DNA of 64,000 bases, from the NCBI RefSeq assembly GCF_044793635.1, contig NZ_CP084992.1, positions 434,001 to 498,000 on the forward strand, written 5' to 3'. Position numbers and translations under genes: made by a program. Within the stretch, counting starts at the first letter, position 1. Every line of letters starts with the position of its first letter. The DNA comes from Virgibacillus_F necropolis_A. Lineage in GTDB: Bacteria; Bacillota; Bacilli; Bacillales; Amphibacillaceae. Below, piece after piece: positions 43,661 to 52,390 of the stretch. The notes under the pieces are model-generated. The model ran no database searches and was not told the DNA's origin. It saw only the letters and a list, made by a program, of their open reading frames with translations.

Positions 43661-43786
43661 GTCCAGCATCGTTCCGGGCGGTGACTCCTGCGGGAACAGC
43701 ACGCGTCCGAAGACCCCGCAGAGTGATTTTCTCGAGGAGGCTAAGGCCGTGCCCGCGGAAAGCATCCGCCCGGAGCGATCCTGGAC
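43661..43786. repeat. Palindromic intergenic element B
   Basis: 126 bp bounded by 21-bp inverted repeats with two mismatches (43661-43681 and 43766-43786). The core in plus orientation has GACTCCTGCGGGA, CCCCGCAG, GAGGCT and GCCCGCGGAAAGC, shared with element A but in the opposite direction. The outer arms are unrelated to those of A. This type of GC-rich palindrome is common between genes of halotolerant Bacillaceae (recollection). Confidence 0.85.
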
Positions 43787-43899
43787 GGCAACAATAGCAC
43801 ATGTCTTTGGGAATAAACCTAAAGTTACTTCACAGTTTATATCAACTATGACGATGAAAAGCAACAATGCGTACGAAAAGAGCTTTTTTTAAAGACCAT

Positions 43900-43943
43900 A
43901 AAAAAAGAATTAGTAGGCTGCATGTAAAACAGCTTACTAATTC
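43900..43943 (-). terminator. Terminator after yqzE
   Basis: GAATTAGTAAGCTG (minus strand, 43930-43943) pairs with CAGCCTACTAATTC (43907-43920), followed by seven T residues; its left arm overlaps the yqzE stop codon. Confidence 0.88.
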
Positions 43944-44113
43944 GCTTTCTTCCATAACATTTTCATGGCAAAGGGTACCATCCCCAACCACCGATTTGAG
44001 AGAGCATCCCGCTCTTTATGTTTTTTTCGTCGTGATTTTTTCTCATCAGTGGATAAATCCATATAGGCGATGATTTGACCTGTCATATATTTTATATAAT
44101 CATTTCCACTCAT
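43937..44113 (-). CDS. yqzE: YqzE family small protein
   Basis: 58 residues: MSGNDYIKYMTGQIIAYMDL, then a Lys/Arg-rich stretch (KKSRRKKHKERD), then SNRWLGMVPFAMKMLW. This is the YqzE pattern (basic middle, C-terminal RWLG-P-FA-KM segment). It is found between the comG operon and the gcv/yqhG region in Bacillus; function unknown. AGAGGTG precedes the ATG at 44113; an upstream GTG at 44122 is less likely. Confidence 0.85.
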   Translation of the reverse strand: MSGNDYIKYMTGQIIAYMDLSTDEKKSRRKKHKERDALSNRWLGMVPFAMKMLWKKAN

Positions 44114-44155
44114 GTGGATCACCTCTTACGTCTAGTATGGCTCGTATGATGTCTT

Positions 44156-44656
44156 TTATTCACTCACTATGTAGCTTCTAACCTCAGCAACAATATCATC
44201 AAGTGATTTATCATCCGTTAACACAGTTATGTCTGCACAAGAGCGATATAAATCTAAACGTTCTTCAAATAGTTGTTTCTGTTTTTGCTTATTTTGATTC
44301 CATAATGGGCGTGATAAATCCGTTTTCAAGCGATTGTCAATTTTTTCAAAGGAGGTTGCTAAATATACGATAATACCTGTATCCTTCATTTGTTCAACAT
44401 TGTTATGGTTCTTAATAATACCGCCACCAGTAGAAACAACACAATTATTATAAGGTATCTCACGTAATTCAACTGATTCATATGAACGAAATGCACTTTC
44501 CCCTTCTTCTGAAAAAATAGTAGCAATTGTTTTATTATATTTTGCCTCGACTGCTGCATCAGTATCTACATAATTACAGTTTAAAGTAACACTTAAACAT
44601 CTACCTACAGAACTTTTTCCACTTCCCATAAAACCAATTAAATATATATTTTTCAT
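44156..44656 (-). CDS. aroK: Shikimate kinase
   Basis: Phosphorylates shikimate in the aromatic amino acid pathway. P-loop GFMGSGKSSVGRCLS (residues 8-22), shikimate site with Asp in YVDTDAAVEAKYNKTI and GGGIIKNHNN, and lid Arg in TDLSRPLW. 166 aa. It is oriented away from comGA; aroQ, also of this pathway, is at 26.8 kb. Confidence 0.94.
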   Translation of the reverse strand: MKNIYLIGFMGSGKSSVGRCLSVTLNCNYVDTDAAVEAKYNKTIATIFSEEGESAFRSYESVELREIPYNNCVVSTGGGIIKNHNNVEQMKDTGIIVYLATSFEKIDNRLKTDLSRPLWNQNKQKQKQLFEERLDLYRSCADITVLTDDKSLDDIVAEVRSYIVSE

Positions 44657-44759
44657 TTATTTCACTCCCTTAGAAATTTTTTTACAAAAAAAGAAGGAAT
44701 TCCCCAAACTATGTCGAATATAGTAATTTGTTGCGAAATAATAAGGAGGTGATACTTCA

Positions 44760-45770
44760 TTGAACACCGCAGCTGACCTCTCTGAAAGACTGCTTCTATC
44801 TTCTTTTCAAGCATTTGCATCTGACATTCATTTCTACCCATTTCCAAATCACACAGATATTTATTTTCGAATTCACGGTAAACGAGTTTTCCATCGAAGC
44901 ATTCATGCATCCCAATATCAGTTATTACTCACCTATTATAAATTTACATCCGGAATGGATATTGGAGAAATTCGTAAACCACAAAATGGAATTATTACGT
45001 ATAGTGTTCAATCCCAACATTATGCACTTCGGTTATCTACACTTCCTGTTAACCACATGGAAAGCCTCGCAATTAGAATTTTACCACAAGATGAAATTTT
45101 AACCTTAGAACAACTTTTTCTTTTTCCTTATCAACTTAAAATGTTAAGAGAATGGATTAAAAACCGTTCAGGTATCATTTTGTTCACTGGCCCAACAGGA
45201 AGTGGCAAGACAACCACATTATACGCATTACTCCAAACTATCCTTGCAGAAGAATCGTATCAAACCATCACATTAGAAGATCCAGTTGAAAAAGAAATTT
45301 CGAATATTTTACAGGTACAGGTAAATGAAAAAGCCGGAATCACTTATCAGGCTGGATTAAAGGCCGCATTAAGACATGATCCAGATATCATTATGGTTGG
45401 AGAAATTCGCGATAAGGAAACTGCCAAATTTGCCTTTGACGCATCACTCACTGGACATTTAGTACTTAGTACCCTGCATGCCAAAAATGCAGAAGGAACA
45501 ATCCACCGCTTGCTTGAGATGGGTCTAAAAATTACTGATCTACAACAGTCCCTTATCGCAGTAGCCGCGTTACAGCTCATACCAATTCAACTGAATCGAA
45601 CCATTTCCAGGAGAGCTGCAATTCTGGAATTATTAGATGGTCACATACTTAAGAGTGCTTTACAAGGGCATGACGTGAAAAAGATATCCACGTTCCAATC
45701 CTTTGAGAATCTAAGGAGGAAGGCATATATGTATGGATTTATATCAAAAGAACTATTTAACACCATCTAA
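44760..45770 (+). CDS. comGA: ComGA, competence pseudopilus ATPase
   Basis: GspE/PilB-type ATPase that drives assembly of the DNA-uptake pseudopilus. N-terminal domain with ASDIHFYPFPNHTDIYFRIHG; Walker A GPTGSGKTTTLYALL (about residues 142-156); Asp box LEDPVEKEI; Walker B DIIMVGEIRDKETA; His box GHLVLSTLHAKNAEG. Starts with TTG at 44760 after AAGGAGGTG. 336 aa, slightly shorter than the B. subtilis protein because the C-terminal zinc-binding part is reduced. A clear ComK box was not found upstream. Confidence 0.95.
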   Translation: MNTAADLSERLLLSSFQAFASDIHFYPFPNHTDIYFRIHGKRVFHRSIHASQYQLLLTYYKFTSGMDIGEIRKPQNGIITYSVQSQHYALRLSTLPVNHMESLAIRILPQDEILTLEQLFLFPYQLKMLREWIKNRSGIILFTGPTGSGKTTTLYALLQTILAEESYQTITLEDPVEKEISNILQVQVNEKAGITYQAGLKAALRHDPDIIMVGEIRDKETAKFAFDASLTGHLVLSTLHAKNAEGTIHRLLEMGLKITDLQQSLIAVAALQLIPIQLNRTISRRAAILELLDGHILKSALQGHDVKKISTFQSFENLRRKAYMYGFISKELFNTI

Positions 45771-46788
45771 ACGACACAAACTGAAAAACGAAATCCAATT
45801 ACTGTACCTATCACGCCTCCTGCGACTTCTTAAAACTGGCTACAGTTTACTTGATGCGCTAGAAGTTATGAAATGGGATAAACAAATGATTGGACCAACA
45901 TCAATCATCGTTCATTCTCTAAAGAATGGAAATACCCTGGACGAAGCATTCAAAGAAGCTACATTTAACCCAACAATAACAACTTATTTATATTTCGTCC
46001 GAGCGAATGGTGATATTCAAGCAAGTATAGAAAAGTGTATGGAAATGTTTCAACAACGAATTGAATTTACTTCCAAATTCCAACAAACGATTCGTTACCC
46101 TCTTATACTCCTTACCATATTTTCAATACTGCTTTATTTCATTAAACATTCCATCCTCCCTTCCTTTGCTGACCTATTTTCTGCTAACTCTGTTACATCA
46201 TCAACCGTAACATTATCACTTGGAGCTATTAATGTATTTGGATCATTTATATGGATAAGCATAATTGTTATATGTGTTTCCTTAATTATCTGGAAAATTA
46301 TTAGTCATAAAATCAGCGTACAGAGGCAGATCAGGTTATATCGACACATACCTATTTATCGAAGCTACAAGCGAATACAAACCTCTTTCTTGTTCGCAAC
46401 ACATTTCAGCTCCTTGTTAAAAACTGGCATATCGATTAAAGATATTCTTACAATCATGTCCAACCAAACACAGCTCCCTATTCTATCGTATTATTCCATG
46501 TTAATGACTAGCGAGTTAAATAAGGGAAACCACATTAATCATTTATTATCGCAAGCATTTTTATTAGAAGAACAAATCGCCCATATATTTCAAAAAAACG
46601 CGGATACACATGCATTAGAACAAGACTTAAAGGTTTATGCAGGTATTATCACAGAAGAACTTCATCGAAAATTAACAAAAGCAATTACGTTTATACAACC
46701 AGTGTTTTTTGTACTACTGGCTGGTTTCATTGTATTAATTTACACCACGCTAATGTGGCCAATGTTTCAATTAATCAAAACGATTTAA
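45733..46788 (+). CDS. comGB: ComGB, competence pseudopilus platform protein
   Basis: GspF-type inner-membrane platform, 351 aa, with two T2SF domains (about 20-140 and 215-340) and three membrane segments (about 127-145, 168-190 and 320-342). Blocks: LLRLLKTGYSLLDALEVMKW, FVRANGDIQASIEKCMEMF, FATHFSSLLKTGISIKDIL. It overlaps the end of comGA by 38 bp. Confidence 0.93.
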   Translation: MDLYQKNYLTPSKRHKLKNEIQLLYLSRLLRLLKTGYSLLDALEVMKWDKQMIGPTSIIVHSLKNGNTLDEAFKEATFNPTITTYLYFVRANGDIQASIEKCMEMFQQRIEFTSKFQQTIRYPLILLTIFSILLYFIKHSILPSFADLFSANSVTSSTVTLSLGAINVFGSFIWISIIVICVSLIIWKIISHKISVQRQIRLYRHIPIYRSYKRIQTSFLFATHFSSLLKTGISIKDILTIMSNQTQLPILSYYSMLMTSELNKGNHINHLLSQAFLLEEQIAHIFQKNADTHALEQDLKVYAGIITEELHRKLTKAITFIQPVFFVLLAGFIVLIYTTLMWPMFQLIKTI

Positions 46789-46801
46789 TGGAGGTATTAA
46801 C

Positions 46802-47095
46802 ATGTTTAAAAGTCAAAAAGGATTCACTCTGATCGAGATGTTAATTGTTTTAATGATCATATCTGTATTGATCATATTGATAATACCAAATATAAGCAAA
46901 AAAAGTGAGGAAGTATACGATAAAGGATGCAAAGCATTAATCTCTGTTGTACAGACTCAGGCTGAGGCTTACTATCTTGATAATGGTTCACACCCTGCTA
47001 CAACGGAAACTTTAGTTACAGCAGGCTATATAACAGAAGAACAAAAAACATGTAAAAATGGTGATGCGATCCCTTTGAAAACTAGTAGTAGTTGA
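46802..47095 (+). CDS. comGC: ComGC, major pseudopilin
   Basis: Type IV prepilin-like protein, 97 aa. Leader KSQKG then FTLIEMLIVLMIISVLIILI (cleavage after Gly, Phe methylated, Glu5 of the mature form). The mature domain has YDKGCKALISVVQTQAEAYYLDNG, with Cys pair (CKAL and TCKNG) that can form a disulfide. GGAGG precedes the ATG. Processed by ComC (not in window). Confidence 0.95.
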   Translation: MFKSQKGFTLIEMLIVLMIISVLIILIIPNISKKSEEVYDKGCKALISVVQTQAEAYYLDNGSHPATTETLVTAGYITEEQKTCKNGDAIPLKTSSS

Positions 47096-47106
47096 GGTGA
47101 AACATC

Positions 47107-47541
47107 ATGAAAATTAAAAATGGTTTTACATTGATTGAGGTGATTTTTGTTTTGGGTGTACTTTCAATTTTATTATTACTTAGTACACCCATAAAGGTTT
47201 CCATTTTGGATAATCAAAAAGAAAAACAATTCCTAACCACATTTGAAAACGACATTTTGTATATGCAGAGTTTATCATATCTATCGGAAGAATATTTTGG
47301 GTTGAAGATTAAGTCTGATAGCTATACCCTCGTATAAGGGAGGCATGAAAAAGAGGTTTTTCTCAGTAGAAGCATTCCAGCTAATTGGACATTTGATTTG
47401 AGAACTTTGAAAGAATCAATTTCCTTTAACCGTTATGGTACCATCAGACAGCCGGGTACAATTTTTTTAACTACCACCAATTCATCCTATAGAATCGTTT
47501 TTCCTTTAGGTAAAGGTAGGTGTTATATTGAAAAAATTTAA
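47107..47541 (+). pseudogene. comGD: comGD, interrupted by one in-frame TAA
   Basis: Minor pseudopilin. The first 76 codons carry the prepilin leader KIKNGFTLIEVIFVLGVLSI and run to SDSYTLV, where TAA stands at 47335-47337. Reading on in the same frame gives GRHEKEVFLSRSIPANWTF, later SFNRYGTIRQPGTIFL and SSYRIVFPLGKGRCYIEKI, then the true stop at 47539-47541. The full 144 codons equal the family length (143), and the tail motif (PLGKGRCYIE) is typical of ComGD. comGE starts inside this tail as usual. One base change (TAT or TAC to TAA) explains the break. It may be a real mutation, a sequencing error or a read-through site. Confidence 0.85.
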
Positions 47542-47863
47542 CGGGTTTTCTTTAATTGAAGTATTAGTCGCTTTTGGAATTGTAACAATGCTAGTTGTCA
47601 CTGTTTTCCCAATTTCAATCCAAATTAAAAAGGAACAACAAAAATTATCCGACCGAATAACTATTGCAACACAGCTTTATGATGAACTGCAATTAACCAT
47701 TTGGAGTAATTCTGATTTACCTAAAACCTATAACAAGCAATTTGAATCTAAACCACTTACTTTTCATTTCAAAACTATAAATAATCTAACGCAAGGATGT
47801 GTAGAATGGACTAATGTTAAAAATGAGAAAGAAAAGACATGTTTGTTCGGATATCCTGGTTAA
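47528..47863 (+). CDS. comGE: ComGE, minor pseudopilin
   Basis: 111 residues starting at a TTG (47528) behind GGTAGG, overlapping the end of comGD by 14 bp. N-terminal prepilin segment KKFNGFSLIEVLVAFGIVTM, then a short variable domain ending CVEWTNVKNEKEKTCLFGYPG. Size and order fit ComGE. Confidence 0.88.
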   Translation: MKKFNGFSLIEVLVAFGIVTMLVVTVFPISIQIKKEQQKLSDRITIATQLYDELQLTIWSNSDLPKTYNKQFESKPLTFHFKTINNLTQGCVEWTNVKNEKEKTCLFGYPG

Positions 47864-48263
47864 ACAAAAGGGATTCACCTTATTATCAACACTTCTGACA
47901 ATTGCCATCCTTTTCATTACCGTACCCTTCCTTGAATATATAACGAAATCATTAAGCTATACCACCAATTATACAGATTTATCGGCAAATCAACTTTTTC
48001 ACTTTATGCGTGATGATTTAATTCGTTCGACAGATTATACCATTGGTAATCAAGTTGTTTCTTTAAAGGCTATTGACGGTACAACGGTAACGTACGAAAA
48101 ATACGAAGACATCATTAGGCGTCAAGTAGATAGTACTGGTCATGAAGTTGTTATAAGAAATGTCAAAAGCCTTTCTTTTGAAGAAATATCCTATGGTATA
48201 AAAACCATAATAATTACAATGGATGGAGCAGTTTATGAGAAAAAATTCACCATTTATAACTGA
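47814..48263 (+). CDS. comGF: ComGF
   Basis: 149 codons; overlaps comGE by 50 bp. The prepilin-like segment KQKGFTLLSTLLTIAILFI starts near residue 17; the mature part has NQLFHFMRDDLIRS, then VVSLKAIDGTTVTYEKYED and IIRRQVDSTGHEVVIRNV, the ComGF pattern. The true start is unclear: ATG at 47814 and 47823 have no good ribosome-binding site, so translation may be coupled to comGE. Confidence 0.86.
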   Translation: MLKMRKKRHVCSDILVKQKGFTLLSTLLTIAILFITVPFLEYITKSLSYTTNYTDLSANQLFHFMRDDLIRSTDYTIGNQVVSLKAIDGTTVTYEKYEDIIRRQVDSTGHEVVIRNVKSLSFEEISYGIKTIIITMDGAVYEKKFTIYN

Positions 48264-48639
48264 GGAAAAAGGATTTATTCTTCCATTGGTACTACTGATA
48301 GCAGCGCTTTTGTTTCTTTTTGTAAGTACGAATGTTTCTATTTATCATAATGAATTAAGCATTACGAAGAACGAACTGTCACAATTAAAAATAGACTCAC
48401 TGTTTCAAATGGGGAGATCAAAATTCAAAAATGAAATCTCATCACTAAAACAGGACAGCGGTACAGTTCAATACACGTTTCCTGATGGTTATGTAAAAAT
48501 TGATTATACACGTAATCAAGAAGTTTATGAATTAATATTCTCCATCTCTACCCATGATGATAAAATCCTTGTGATTGCTCATCATATTACAATGGAAACT
48601 GAAATGAATAATGGAACCGATTCGGGTCAAACTAATTGA
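48235..48639 (+). CDS. comGG: ComGG
   Basis: Last gene of the comG operon, 134 aa. N-terminal hydrophobic segment EEKGFILPLVLLIAALLFLF (no classical cleavable prepilin site Glu5), then SIYHNELSITKNELSQLKID and a variable soluble part with GTVQYTFPDGYVKIDY, as in ComGG. The frame is open from 48223; the ATG at 48235 has TGGAG upstream and overlaps the comGF end. Confidence 0.85.
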   Translation: MRKNSPFITEEKGFILPLVLLIAALLFLFVSTNVSIYHNELSITKNELSQLKIDSLFQMGRSKFKNEISSLKQDSGTVQYTFPDGYVKIDYTRNQEVYELIFSISTHDDKILVIAHHITMETEMNNGTDSGQTN

Positions 48640-48678
48640 TAGTATAGTGATTAACTTATAATTGTTTCATAAGATTTA

Positions 48679-48707
48679 TTTACAATATATAAATTGTCGT
48701 ATATAAT
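48679..48707 (+). promoter_or_regulatory. Sigma-A promoter of yqgY
   Basis: TTTACA (48679-48684), 17 bp, TATAAT (48702-48707): an almost perfect sigma-A promoter 34 bp before the start codon. Confidence 0.8.
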
Positions 48708-48740
48708 AATTATGATAAGGTTATCAAAGGAGGGGAAGGC

Positions 48741-48983
48741 ATGGATCGGATGTTTCGTGTGCTTGCCTTTTGGACAGGTATTTTCACAGTAATGTTTGTT
48801 ATTGGAGATATGAACAAAACGGCATTATTATTCCTAGTTCAGACGGCATTTTTCCTTACAGTAAGTTACTTAAAATTATCTGAGCGCATGTATATGTACT
48901 TATTCGGAGCTTATTGTACTGTATTTATGATTGGTTTTACTTGGTATTCAAATTTCATACTAGTACCTGGATTCGGGCACTAA
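48741..48983 (+). CDS. yqgY: DUF2626 small membrane protein (YqgY)
   Basis: 80 residues with three short hydrophobic helices (RVLAFWTGIFTVMFVIGD; LLFLVQTAFFLTVSYLKL; YLFGAYCTVFMIGFTWY), ending NFILVPGFGH. This matches the DUF2626/YqgY family; function unknown. GGAGGGG precedes the ATG by six to seven bases. Confidence 0.86.
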   Translation: MDRMFRVLAFWTGIFTVMFVIGDMNKTALLFLVQTAFFLTVSYLKLSERMYMYLFGAYCTVFMIGFTWYSNFILVPGFGH

Positions 48984-49026
48984 GAAAAAAACCCTGCTTA
49001 CATACTTAATTATGCAGGGTTTTTTT
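48984..49026 (+). terminator. Terminator after yqgY
   Basis: ACCCTGC (48991-48997) pairs with GCAGGGT (49014-49020), flanked by an A run and a T run, so it can act in both directions. Confidence 0.85.
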
Positions 49027-49088
49027 AATTATTTAGGAAACTAATTTTGTAATTATGGATACTAATAGGTTACGCTTTTTTGTTCTCT

Positions 49089-49712
49089 CTACTCTTTAAT
49101 AAATGGATTAACTTGTTTCTCATTACCTATTGTTGTTTCTGGCCCATGTCCTGGGTAAACAGTCATATGATTGTCTAATGTATACAATTTAGTACGTATA
49201 CTTTCCATCAACTGCTCCATATTCCCCCCTGGTAAATCCGTTCGGCCAACACCTTGATTAAAAAGGACATCTCCCCCAATAATGATTCCAGATTCCTTAA
49301 ACACAAAACAAACACTACCTGGAGAGTGTCCTGGAGTATGTAAAACTTCAAATGCAAAAGATTTTATTTGCATTCGCCCCTCCGTCAATTCATGCTCCGC
49401 ACTATTTATCGAAATCGGTTCAGGAGTAAATAAAATAGAACCATTCAATTTTGGATCCTCTAACCAATCCTTTTCATTTCCATGTAAATAGACATCGATA
49501 TTATATGTTCTCCTTAGATGGTCAACTGCACCGATATGATCAAAATGTGCATGTGTTAATAGTATCGCTATTGGCGTATAGGATTTATTGTTTAAGTAAT
49601 CAATTATTACATCTGCATCTCCGCCCGGATCAATTATTATTGCATCTGAACCATTGTAAATTAGATAGCAATTTGTACCTAGTGGACCAAGTGACATACT
49701 TTTTATCTCCAT
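49089..49712 (-). CDS. yqgX: Metallo-beta-lactamase fold hydrolase (YqgX)
   Basis: 207 residues, glyoxalase-II-like. Metal motif LTHAHFDHIGAVDHL (HxHxDH near 53-58), then HTPGHSPGSVCFVF, GGDVLFNQGVGRTDLPGG and VYPGHGPETTIGNE. Probably a thioester hydrolase (hydroxyacylglutathione or bacillithiol-linked), but the substrate cannot be read from sequence. It directly follows the com region, as in B. subtilis. Confidence 0.9.
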   Translation of the reverse strand: MEIKSMSLGPLGTNCYLIYNGSDAIIIDPGGDADVIIDYLNNKSYTPIAILLTHAHFDHIGAVDHLRRTYNIDVYLHGNEKDWLEDPKLNGSILFTPEPISINSAEHELTEGRMQIKSFAFEVLHTPGHSPGSVCFVFKESGIIIGGDVLFNQGVGRTDLPGGNMEQLMESIRTKLYTLDNHMTVYPGHGPETTIGNEKQVNPFIKE

Positions 49713-49892
49713 TTGAACTATCCTTTCCCTACTTGTTTTGGCTAATATTACTATAAGACATCAAATACTCTCGACAAATACATTAATTTACTATAAAATA
49801 AATAAGAGTTAATGATTAGTTACATAATAATATAAACGCAATTCCAATAGCAATTATAAAACGCACGGAATTATGAAGGAGGATACAATAAT

Positions 49893-50057
49893 ATGGTATT
49901 AGGGATCTTATTATTTATTGTTACATTACTTAGTGTCGTTTCCACTGTAAAACAAATGAAAGCTAAAAACTTATTTGGTCTTGGATTCTCAGCGGTATCT
50001 GTTTTGGCATTTGGATTTTTCTCCGTCATGACAATCATTCATGAAATTACTGCATAA
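49893..50057 (+). CDS. yqgW: DUF2759 small membrane protein (YqgW)
   Basis: A 54-residue ORF: MVLGILLFIVTLLSVVSTVK, QMKAKNLFGLGFSAVSVLAF, GFFSVMTIIHEITA. Two membrane helices with a short charged loop, as in the DUF2759/YqgW family. GAAGGAGG precedes the ATG by eight to nine bases and a terminator follows. It is below the size limit of many gene finders. Function unknown. Confidence 0.82.
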   Translation: MVLGILLFIVTLLSVVSTVKQMKAKNLFGLGFSAVSVLAFGFFSVMTIIHEITA

Positions 50058-50063
50058 CTAAGT

Positions 50064-50092
50064 GAAGCTAACTTTCGAAGTTAGCTTTTTTT
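50064..50092 (+). terminator. Terminator after yqgW
   Basis: AAGCTAACT and AGTTAGCTT form a 9-bp stem with a short loop followed by seven T residues, seven bases past the stop. Confidence 0.85.
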
Positions 50093-50227
50093 ATATCACA
50101 AAGCGTAAGTGCTGTTTTTGCAGGAGGATCACTAGGCTCCAACAAAGAGATTTGACTTAAAATCTCAGGCGGGCTAGGGCGCTTGCGCTAGACAGATAAA
50201 CGCCAAAGTTTTCTTTCTTAACTGCCA

Positions 50228-50262
50228 AAAAAGAGCTGACTCAAATTGAATCAGCTCTTTTC
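50228..50262 (-). terminator. Terminator after the LTA synthase gene
   Basis: AAAAGAGCTGA and TCAGCTCTTTT form an 11-bp stem on the minus strand followed by T residues, just past the stop at 50268. Confidence 0.85.
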
Positions 50263-50267
50263 ATATT

Positions 50268-52175
50268 TTATTTTTTCTCATCAAAGTTTATAAACCGGAA
50301 AAGATCCCCGTAGATGATGTCATCTGAATATCCAAGTTCCTTTTCGACCTTATTTTGAATATCTGTACAAGGATTCTCTTTGTTAGAAGTAGAATTTAGT
50401 TCTTCTTCATTTTGATTTACTGGCTCCCCAGTTTCTCGGTTATAACAAATTCCACTTGTAGAAACATATTTCTCACTAATATAATCTCCATTTCTAAAAG
50501 CAACATATCCTTTTCGATCATCAATAAATAATCGATTTCCAAATTGAATATCGTTTTTAGCCTTAACTCCTAACAAGCTTAATAGTGTTGGCTTTACATC
50601 AATTTGCCCTGCTACCTTCGACATAACTTTACCATTTCCATTACCTGGAATATGAATGAAGAATGGCACACGTTGTAATTGAACGTGGTCATAAGGTGTA
50701 ATTTCCTCTTTACCTAAATATTGACTCATTGCTTTATTATGATTTTCACTTATTCCATAATGGTCACCCATGATCACAATTATTGAATTCTCATACAGAC
50801 CAGCATCTTTAAGTTGTTGGAAAAATTGTTCGATAGCTTCATCTGTATAACGAACCGTTGGAAAATAATTATTAAGTGTACGTGAATTTGAATTATACGG
50901 TTCAATTGATCTTTCTTCCTTACTTAATTCAAATGGAAAGTGATTTGTCAGTGTAATAAACTTTGTATAAAACGGTTGTTCAATTGTTTGTAAATACTTA
51001 ATTGATTGCTCAAAGAATGGTTTATCCTTAAGTCCCCAACCAATAGAATTTTCTTTCGTTACTTCATATGCTTCTTCACCATAGAAATGGTCATATCCTA
51101 TACTATCGTACATTTGGTCACGATTCCAAAAGCTCTTGTTATTCGCATGAAACACAGAAGTATAATATCCTTCTTGATTAACCAATTCTGGTAATGCATT
51201 GTATTCATTTTGACCGTGGGTGAAAAATACTGCACCACGTGGTAATGGATACAAGGAGTTTTCCATTACAAACTCAGAATCAGAAGTTTTCCCTTGCTTT
51301 GTTTGATGATAAAAGTTATTGAAGTAATAGGTATCCTCATCTTCAGTTAGGCTGTTTAAAAATGGAGTGATCTCTTCCCCATTTACTTTGTTGTTAATAA
51401 CAAAGTTTTGGACAGATTCAGCTGAAATAACGATTAGATTCCTATCCTTCGCAACACCAATCATCTCTGACTTTTCTTCACTTTTAATTTCTGTATTTAT
51501 ATATTCTTTTATTTTAGGTATTTCATTACCATCCGCAAAAACACGTTGGGTTTTCACTTTTGAATGGACAGCTAAATCATAGATATGATAGTTAAACAGT
51601 CCAATATTCTTCACTAAATATTCACGATCAAATGCGCGTGTGAATAATTGTGGACGCTCCATTTCCGCTAGAAAAAAGTTCCCTGCCAATAACATTAATG
51701 ACATGGCTAATGCGAAAACCTTGCCACTTTTTGGATAACTTACCGTCATCACATCCGATTGCTTTTTACTCAAATACCAAATGATAACTACATCTAGTAA
51801 TAACAATAGATCAAAAGGTCTTACTAACGTTAAAACACTGCCCCCTAAATCCCCCATGTTACTTGCTTGGAATAATTGCGGGATTGTAATGAAGTCAGTA
51901 AACGAACGATAAAAGACAACATTAAAATAAATTATGATTGTCCCAATTAACGCTGTATAGCGCAAATATTTCATTTGACGCTTTTCTTTTTTAAACCACA
52001 CACTTATCGCAAATACTAAAAATGCAGATACAAATGGATTGATAATTAAGATAAGCTCTTGCATGGAATTATCTAATTCAATACTAAAGAAAAACCGGTA
52101 GACAATATATGTCTTCAATCCAAATAACAGTGTCGCAATTATATATAATGGAATTTTGGCTCGTTTAAAATTCAT
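50268..52175 (-). CDS. yqgS: Lipoteichoic acid synthase family protein (LtaS/YqgS)
   Basis: Adds glycerolphosphate from phosphatidylglycerol to the LTA chain outside the membrane. Five transmembrane helices (about residues 5-170), then a sulfatase-like extracellular domain: metal Glu in NLIVISAESVQNF, catalytic Thr in HQTKQGKTSDSEFV, VMGDHYGISENH and a C-terminal Asp/His set. Length 635 aa. Its position matches B. subtilis yqgS. A processing site after the membrane part (AXA-type) is likely, as in LtaS. Monocistronic, with a terminator behind. Confidence 0.92.
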   Translation of the reverse strand: MNFKRAKIPLYIIATLLFGLKTYIVYRFFFSIELDNSMQELILIINPFVSAFLVFAISVWFKKEKRQMKYLRYTALIGTIIIYFNVVFYRSFTDFITIPQLFQASNMGDLGGSVLTLVRPFDLLLLLDVVIIWYLSKKQSDVMTVSYPKSGKVFALAMSLMLLAGNFFLAEMERPQLFTRAFDREYLVKNIGLFNYHIYDLAVHSKVKTQRVFADGNEIPKIKEYINTEIKSEEKSEMIGVAKDRNLIVISAESVQNFVINNKVNGEEITPFLNSLTEDEDTYYFNNFYHQTKQGKTSDSEFVMENSLYPLPRGAVFFTHGQNEYNALPELVNQEGYYTSVFHANNKSFWNRDQMYDSIGYDHFYGEEAYEVTKENSIGWGLKDKPFFEQSIKYLQTIEQPFYTKFITLTNHFPFELSKEERSIEPYNSNSRTLNNYFPTVRYTDEAIEQFFQQLKDAGLYENSIIVIMGDHYGISENHNKAMSQYLGKEEITPYDHVQLQRVPFFIHIPGNGNGKVMSKVAGQIDVKPTLLSLLGVKAKNDIQFGNRLFIDDRKGYVAFRNGDYISEKYVSTSGICYNRETGEPVNQNEEELNSTSNKENPCTDIQNKVEKELGYSDDIIYGDLFRFINFDEKK

Positions 52176-52390
52176 TTTTTAAGTCCTCCTAAAAAAAACA
52201 CATTCAGATTACATCAACCTTATTATGTTTTTTAATACCCCATTCTAAAATTTACAAACCATATAATTTTTACCCTACACTATATGACGGATTACTTACA
52301 TTAAAAGTTTCATTAAAATTTACAATATCTTAATATATATTTACTAAATTTATATTTTAGTAGCATGATAGTAAAATCACTACATAATAA

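Noticed and set aside
43468..43786. CRISPR-like repeats
   Set aside because: Only two related elements in opposite orientation with internal palindromes; no regular spacer or cas gene.
43655..43867. 70-codon ORF on the minus strand
   Set aside because: It is simply the reverse reading of palindromic element B and its flank, without a ribosome-binding site.
44657..44759. ComK box upstream of comGA
   Set aside because: A- and T-runs are present, but no pair of AAAA-N5-TTTT boxes at proper spacing.
50168..50212. Possible third member of the stem-loop repeat family near 50.2 kb
   Set aside because: Only a short GGGCGCTTGCGCTAGACAG-like stretch remains; arms and direct repeats cannot be traced, so it is not listed as a feature.
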